This document shows, in pieces, positions 5,670 through 9,382 of a stretch of 9,382 nt of DNA. The position numbers and the translations under genes are program-made. This DNA comes from an uncultured Eubacteriales bacterium. Its GTDB lineage: Bacteria; Bacillota; Clostridia; Oscillospirales; Acutalibacteraceae. Numbering within the stretch: position 1 is the first letter of the stretch; the number at the start of each line of letters is the position of its first letter. Under the pieces are notes generated by a model. The model saw nothing but the letters and a program-made list of their open reading frames with translations, did no database searches and was not told the origin of the DNA. Location: positions 1 through 9,382 of the forward strand of contig ONFW01000254.1 in assembly GCA_900317215.1 (NCBI GenBank), written 5' to 3'.

Positions 5670-6338
5670 ATGCTTGACAATCTCAGAATAAATGAATTGC
5701 TCGATCTTGAGCATACCGTTGCGGCTGACATTTTCAGCGGACTCACCTATCCGTGGGAGGCTCTGCCAAGGATCAGCGAATTTATCATAGCCCTGGGCAA
5801 GACTCTTTCACCCGATGAATACGACCTAATAGGAGACGATATCTGGGTAGCAAAAACAGCAAGGGTCGCTCAGACAGCATATCTTCACGGGCCGCTGATA
5901 ATCTGCGATGATGCTGAGATAAGGCACTGTGCCTTTATCAGAGGAAGCGCTGTCGTCGGAAGAGGATCTGTTGTAGGTAATTCGACGGAGCTTAAAAACT
6001 GCATTATCTTTGACAACGCTCAGGTGCCGCACTATAATTATATAGGCGACTCCATACTCGGATATAAGTCTCACCTCGGAGCCGGAGCTATCACCTCAAA
6101 CCTCAAGTCTGACAGAAGTCTTGTTACGCTGCCCGTAAACGGAGAAAAATTTGCAACAGGTCTTAAGAAATTCGGCGCAATAGTAGGAGATCATGTGGAG
6201 GTCGGGTGTAATTCGGTGCTTAATCCCGGCACGGTAGTGTGCAGAAATTCCACCGTATATCCTCTATCCATGGTAAGAGGAATAGTACCGCCAAACACGA
6301 TATACAAAAAACCGGGCGAGCTTGTGGAAAAAAGATGA
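5670..6338 (+). CDS. Left-handed beta-helix hexapeptide-repeat protein, sugar-nucleotide transferase type
   Basis: The 222-residue product has a short helical N-terminus (1-50) followed by hexapeptide repeats of a left-handed beta-helix from about 55 to 205 (IGDDIWVAKTARVAQTAYLHGP, AEIRHCAFIRGSAVVGRGSVVG, VGDHVEVGCNSVLNPGTVV). The conserved block NSTELKNCIIFDNAQVPHYN followed by YIGDSILGYKSHLGAGAITSN (104-144) is typical of the beta-helix part of glucose-1-phosphate thymidylyltransferase/GlmU-like proteins in their short form. The nucleotidyltransferase (Rossmann) domain is absent. Databases often name these 'UDP-N-acetylglucosamine pyrophosphorylase', but without that domain uridylyl transfer is unlikely; acyl transfer or a structural role is more plausible, and the trimeric form is typical of the fold. 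It is the last gene of the plus-strand operon and is followed by a strong terminator. Confidence 0.85.
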   Translation: MLDNLRINELLDLEHTVAADIFSGLTYPWEALPRISEFIIALGKTLSPDEYDLIGDDIWVAKTARVAQTAYLHGPLIICDDAEIRHCAFIRGSAVVGRGSVVGNSTELKNCIIFDNAQVPHYNYIGDSILGYKSHLGAGAITSNLKSDRSLVTLPVNGEKFATGLKKFGAIVGDHVEVGCNSVLNPGTVVCRNSTVYPLSMVRGIVPPNTIYKKPGELVEKR

Positions 6339-6347
6339 CAGACGTAA

Positions 6348-6383
6348 GGACGGTCACGCACAAATGTGCTGACCGCCCTTTTT
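6348..6383 (+). terminator. Rho-independent terminator of the plus-strand operon
   Basis: CGGTCA (6351-6356) pairs with TGACCG (6370-6375), and the inner GCAC (6358-6361) pairs with GTGC (6366-6369); an outer GG/CC pair extends the stem past one mismatch. Five T follow at 6379-6383. It starts about 10 nt after the beta-helix gene. The T-run overlaps the stop codon of the convergent dehydrogenase gene. On the minus strand the stem is not followed by a T-tract, so it is weaker in that direction. Confidence 0.85.
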
Positions 6384-7452
6384 ATGTATAGTAAGCTATT
6401 CTTCTTAGGGCTTCGAGGTCGGCTTTGAACAGCGCCGTTTTAAGCTTTGGCTTGTTCTGCCACAGCAGCTCTATAGAGGCTTCTATCAGTTCACCGTCAG
6501 CCTTTTCCGGAGCATAAAGCTCCTTGTACCAAGACTGAAGCTCTGCGATATCGGAAAAGCCTGTTTTTTCAAGTATATACCTCTGTTCTGAAGCTTCACA
6601 TTCGGCAATATAGCCTGCAGTAAAATATCCTACGGCTTTTCCGTGAGGTACGCCCTTTCTTATTGTCATCGGGTAGCTCAGAGCATGAGGAAGAGTTGTG
6701 CTTGTCAGAGCTATCGCCCTGCCGCCCATTAATGAAGCATTCATCATAGTCTGCATAAGCTCCTCGCTCAAAAAGCCGCCCTCAATAGCCTCTCTCGTAC
6801 CGCGCCACAGATCAAGCCCCTTGTCCGCTATAGTCCTGCTCATATCCGTTGCCCTTGTGTTCAGCCTGCTTTCGATGAGGTGCGTGAGAGCATCGAGAGA
6901 TGTATTCCGAAGAAGCTGAAGGGGAGCGGTTTTCAGATATCTGCCGTCAACAAGGGCAAGGTCGGGAAACAGTCTGTGTGCTACTGATTTTTTTGTGCCG
7001 GCTGCTGTCAATGTCAGAACGCTCACCGGAGTGACCTCAGAGCCTGTACCGCAGGTCGTGGGTATCAGGGCAAGGGGTAGCCTTGTGTCGCTTTCTCCTC
7101 CGTAAAGAAGCTCTGAGGATATCTCTCCCTGAGCAAGAAGAAATGCTATCGCTTTTGCAGCGTCAAGAGCTGAGCCGCCTCCCACTCCGATAACAAAACC
7201 GGCTTTTTCCTCTCTTCCGAAATAAGCCGCTCTCAAAACGGTCTCAACACTCGGGTTTTCCTCCACTTCATCAAACACATAGTATTCTCTGCCGCCTGAT
7301 GACAGCGCAGAAATAACATCATCGAGAGAACCGTTTTTACGTGACGACCCTCCGCCTGTGACTATCAGCGCCCTTCTGCCGAGGGCAGCAAGCTCATCTG
7401 CGTGCAGTCTCACCGCATTTATTTCACTGTATACCTTTACAGGTCCGTTCAT
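6382..7452 (-). CDS. Iron-containing (group III) alcohol dehydrogenase
   Basis: The 356-residue product carries the hallmark motifs of iron-dependent alcohol dehydrogenases: the NAD(P)-binding GVGGGSALDAAKAIA (89-103) and PTTCGTGSEVTPVSV (131-145), and metal ligands at the family positions, Asp187 and His191 (SLDALTHLIES), His256 (LPHALSYP) and His270 (GVPHGKAVG). Family knowledge: these cytoplasmic enzymes interconvert alcohols and aldehydes with NAD(P)H; the substrate cannot be read from the sequence. At 356 residues it is a little shorter than the common 380-390. The ATG at 7452 follows AGGGGAG with a 6-7 nt spacer, and this site overlaps the stop codon of the upstream carbonic anhydrase gene (11-nt gap), so translation is probably linked. 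It is the last gene of the minus-strand operon; no clear terminator of its own is seen. Confidence 0.9.
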   Translation of the reverse strand: MNGPVKVYSEINAVRLHADELAALGRRALIVTGGGSSRKNGSLDDVISALSSGGREYYVFDEVEENPSVETVLRAAYFGREEKAGFVIGVGGGSALDAAKAIAFLLAQGEISSELLYGGESDTRLPLALIPTTCGTGSEVTPVSVLTLTAAGTKKSVAHRLFPDLALVDGRYLKTAPLQLLRNTSLDALTHLIESRLNTRATDMSRTIADKGLDLWRGTREAIEGGFLSEELMQTMMNASLMGGRAIALTSTTLPHALSYPMTIRKGVPHGKAVGYFTAGYIAECEASEQRYILEKTGFSDIAELQSWYKELYAPEKADGELIEASIELLWQNKPKLKTALFKADLEALRRIAYYT

Positions 7453-7463
7453 ATCAGTCTCCC

Positions 7464-8036
7464 CTATATATCAAAGCTTACGGAGCCGTCCGCTAAATGA
7501 TACACTGCGCCTGCTACCCTAAGCCCGTTTTCTTCTTCCTTATGTATCTCAAGGCTGCTTTCGATTATCTCCATGCTTCTTCTGACATTCAGACAGCAAG
7601 CCCTGTAGGGATCCTTCTCTTCGCCTATAGCAAGCCTTATCTCGTCGGTTATGAACTTGATATACCCCTCCGGGTCATGATTTATAGCAGCATCAACAGC
7701 GCCGCAATGATCGTGTCCGAGCACAACTATCAGCTTCACTCCTAAATGCGTAGCTGCGTATTCCACTGAACCGAGCTGATGATCGTCCATAACATTTCCT
7801 GCCACACGGATATCGAACAGCTCTCCTATTCCGGCATGGAAAATACTCTCCGGTATCACCCTTGAATCCGAGCATGAGATTATCACTGCGTAGGGCTGCT
7901 GACCGTGAAGAGCCGTCTCCCTCCTTTTGCTCAGAGATACATCCGGATAACTCTTTTCGTTCTCAACATACATCCTGTTGCCCTCTTTGAGCTTTTCAAG
8001 CGCCTGAGCCGCAGAAAGATTATTTACCTGATGCAT
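7464..8036 (-). CDS. Beta-class carbonic anhydrase
   Basis: The 190-residue product has the zinc-site motifs of beta-carbonic anhydrases: SCSDSRV (Cys55, with the Asp57/Arg59 dyad) and LGHDHCGAV (His108, Cys111). Segments RVAGNV (77-82), QLGSVEYAATHLGVKLIVVLGH and the end GAVYHLADGSVSF are also typical. It hydrates CO2 to bicarbonate in the cytoplasm; a dimer or tetramer is usual for the class. The length fits the bacterial form, and all catalytic residues are present, so activity is expected. The start has AAAGGAG 8 nt upstream. It lies 16 nt downstream of the acyl-CoA synthetase gene and 11 nt upstream of the alcohol dehydrogenase gene, so all three are cotranscribed. Supplying bicarbonate to a carboxylation, or removing CO2 released nearby, are possible roles, but no carboxylase is in view. 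Confidence 0.94.
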   Translation of the reverse strand: MHQVNNLSAAQALEKLKEGNRMYVENEKSYPDVSLSKRRETALHGQQPYAVIISCSDSRVIPESIFHAGIGELFDIRVAGNVMDDHQLGSVEYAATHLGVKLIVVLGHDHCGAVDAAINHDPEGYIKFITDEIRLAIGEEKDPYRACCLNVRRSMEIIESSLEIHKEEENGLRVAGAVYHLADGSVSFDI

Positions 8037-8052
8037 TTTTTGTCACTCCTTT

Positions 8053-9382
8053 TTATTCCTCCGCCGAGCCGATGAGTCTGCGCAGCTCATCAGAGCTGTA
8101 CAGCATGGTTTTGCCCAGATCAAAGCCGTCCGAGACAGCGGAAACCGCAGGCAGTCTCCCGGCAAGATCGGCTCTCAAAGCACGGACATCGAGCTTGCCG
8201 TTATCGTTCAGCGGAAACCGATCATAAATAAATATATGCGAGGGTATCTTGTATGAGGAAAGCTTCCTTTTCAGCTCGGATAAAACAAAGGCAGCGAAGC
8301 TCTCACTGTTCTCAGCGGACATAAGCTTCTCCGTAACTATACATGCCTCAACACTCTCTCCCCATATCCTGTGAGGAAAGCCCATTACCTTGGCCTCTCT
8401 CACTCCGTCTATGGCAATTATTGCCTGCTCTATTTCGAGTGGGGAAATGTTTTCTCCGCAGCGGACTATTATATCCTTGATCCTGCCCGTGAGCTGCAGC
8501 ATATCTCCGTCGATCAGCCTTCCGATATCACCCGTATGCAGAAACCCTTCTTCGTCAAAGGGCGCCGAGTCTCTTCCTGATCCGAAATAGCCGTTCATCG
8601 AGCAATAGCCCTTAACGACAATTTCTCCGATCTCTCCGTGTGCAACAAAGCCTGTATCCTCTCTCCATACTCTTACATCAAGCTGCGGAAGGATATGTCC
8701 CACCGATACAGCCCTTATCTCCAGCGGGTCATCGGGAGCCTCTACCGATATAACAGGTGAGCACTCAGTCTGACCGTAGCCGCAAAGTATCCTTGCGCCG
8801 CCGAATTCACGCTCGAGCCGCATCATTTCAGTAGGTGTGGTGAAGCCTCCCCCTACAATGCAGAGATTGAGTCTGCCCTTTACTTTTTCGTCAAAGTCCT
8901 TCAGTCTTGTCAGCATAGCATATACCGCTCCAACGGACGCCATATCGTCTATTTTTCCGCTGCCGATAAGCTCAGAGATCGCCTCCGGCTTTAGCCGGGG
9001 AGTCAGATATATCCTTTTTCCGCAGGACAGGAAAACATGACAGACAAGCAGACCATAGCTGTGAAAAAGCGGCAGACCTATAAACAGTGAATTCCCGAGT
9101 CCGTCCTTAAGTATCTCATAAGCGCCGAGGGCATCATTGATAACTGAATATGACGACAGGCAGACCGCCTTGGGCTTTGATGTTGTTCCTGTCGTAAAGA
9201 TTATTGCCTGCGTATCATGGGCATTTGTTCCCGCTGACCTTAAGGGCAGCTCAGCAGGACGGGCATTGGCAAGAACAGACAAGGGTATGACCCTATCCTG
9301 CGAAATGCCCGCAAGCTCTGCTGCTCTGAAGGGGGCCTCCGGCTGCAGAGCAGCAGCTCTGTTTTCGCCATAGAGCATCATC
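8053..9382 (-). CDS. Acyl-CoA synthetase / AMP-dependent ligase (5' end outside window)
   Basis: The visible 442 residues belong to the ANL adenylate-forming superfamily. Motifs in order (numbered from the window edge): A3 IFTTGTTSKPK (61-71), A5 GYGQTECSP (201-209), A7 TGDIGRL (283-289), the A8 hinge GRIKDIIVRCGENISP (299-314) and A10 NDNGKLDVRAL (392-402) with the catalytic Lys396. The protein would adenylate a carboxylic acid with ATP and pass it to CoA or a carrier; the substrate is not evident. In this family roughly 150 or more residues precede A3, but only about 60 are visible, so the true start lies to the right of the window and the ATG at 9381 is probably internal. About 35 residues follow A10, longer than the usual short end. 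It is the most upstream visible gene of the operon with carbonic anhydrase and alcohol dehydrogenase; its promoter is not in the window. Confidence 0.9.
   Translation of the reverse strand, partial: MMLYGENRAAALQPEAPFRAAELAGISQDRVIPLSVLANARPAELPLRSAGTNAHDTQAIIFTTGTTSKPKAVCLSSYSVINDALGAYEILKDGLGNSLFIGLPLFHSYGLLVCHVFLSCGKRIYLTPRLKPEAISELIGSGKIDDMASVGAVYAMLTRLKDFDEKVKGRLNLCIVGGGFTTPTEMMRLEREFGGARILCGYGQTECSPVISVEAPDDPLEIRAVSVGHILPQLDVRVWREDTGFVAHGEIGEIVVKGYCSMNGYFGSGRDSAPFDEEGFLHTGDIGRLIDGDMLQLTGRIKDIIVRCGENISPLEIEQAIIAIDGVREAKVMGFPHRIWGESVEACIVTEKLMSAENSESFAAFVLSELKRKLSSYKIPSHIFIYDRFPLNDNGKLDVRALRADLAGRLPAVSAVSDGFDLGKTMLYSSDELRRLIGSAEE

Noticed and set aside
5670..6338. Full UDP-N-acetylglucosamine pyrophosphorylase (GlmU)
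   Set aside because: The protein is only 222 residues and lacks the N-terminal nucleotidyltransferase domain; only the beta-helix part is present.

Overview
The window looks like chromosomal DNA from an anaerobic Firmicute (Clostridia), most likely a gut or rumen Oscillospiraceae/Ruminococcus-type organism. This is inferred from protein style (a YdjG-like zinc-ribbon/TPM pair, a Cytidylate_kin2-type kinase, an iron-type alcohol dehydrogenase), AGGAGG-type ribosome binding sites, sigma-A-like promoters in short AT-rich intergenic gaps, and moderate G+C in genes. No phage, transposon, CRISPR, rRNA or tRNA signal was found. It reads as ordinary, tightly packed core or near-core chromosome.

Layout. 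(1) 1-1169, minus strand: a monocistronic WYL-domain transcription regulator with a near-consensus promoter (TTGATA-17-TATAAT) and a hairpin terminator. (2) 1280-4202, minus strand: a two-gene operon with its own promoter (TTGACA-18-TATCAT) and terminator. It encodes a double zinc-ribbon membrane protein of the Bacillus YdjG type, followed with a 4-bp ATGA overlap by a secreted/membrane-anchored protein with two TPM-like domains and a Gly/His-rich C-terminal tail. (3) 4231-4565, minus strand: a monocistronic 72-residue protein of unknown function with its own promoter and terminator. (4) 4715-6383, plus strand: a divergent three-gene operon (cytidylate-kinase-like P-loop protein, 81-residue unknown protein, left-handed beta-helix hexapeptide-repeat protein) with an extended -10 promoter and a strong terminator. 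(5) 6382-9382, minus strand: three closely spaced genes read in the order acyl-CoA synthetase/AMP-ligase (cut by the window edge), beta-carbonic anhydrase, iron-containing alcohol dehydrogenase.

How the genes may work together. The YdjG-like/TPM pair resembles half of the Bacillus subtilis ydjFGHI envelope-stress locus, in which PspA (YdjF) and an SPFH protein (YdjI) partner with YdjG and YdjH. Neither partner gene is present here, although the operon is complete in the window. The AMP-ligase/carbonic anhydrase/alcohol dehydrogenase operon suggests a small metabolic route involving activation of a carboxylic acid and reduction of an aldehyde, but the substrate cannot be read from the sequence. 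The plus-strand operon pairs a nucleotide-kinase-like protein with a sugar-nucleotide-type beta-helix protein; the link is only by context.

I did not find a convincing wholly new multi-gene system. The most worthwhile leads are the reduced YdjG/TPM module with its duplicated TPM domain, the separately transcribed 72-residue protein, and the ligase/anhydrase/dehydrogenase operon.
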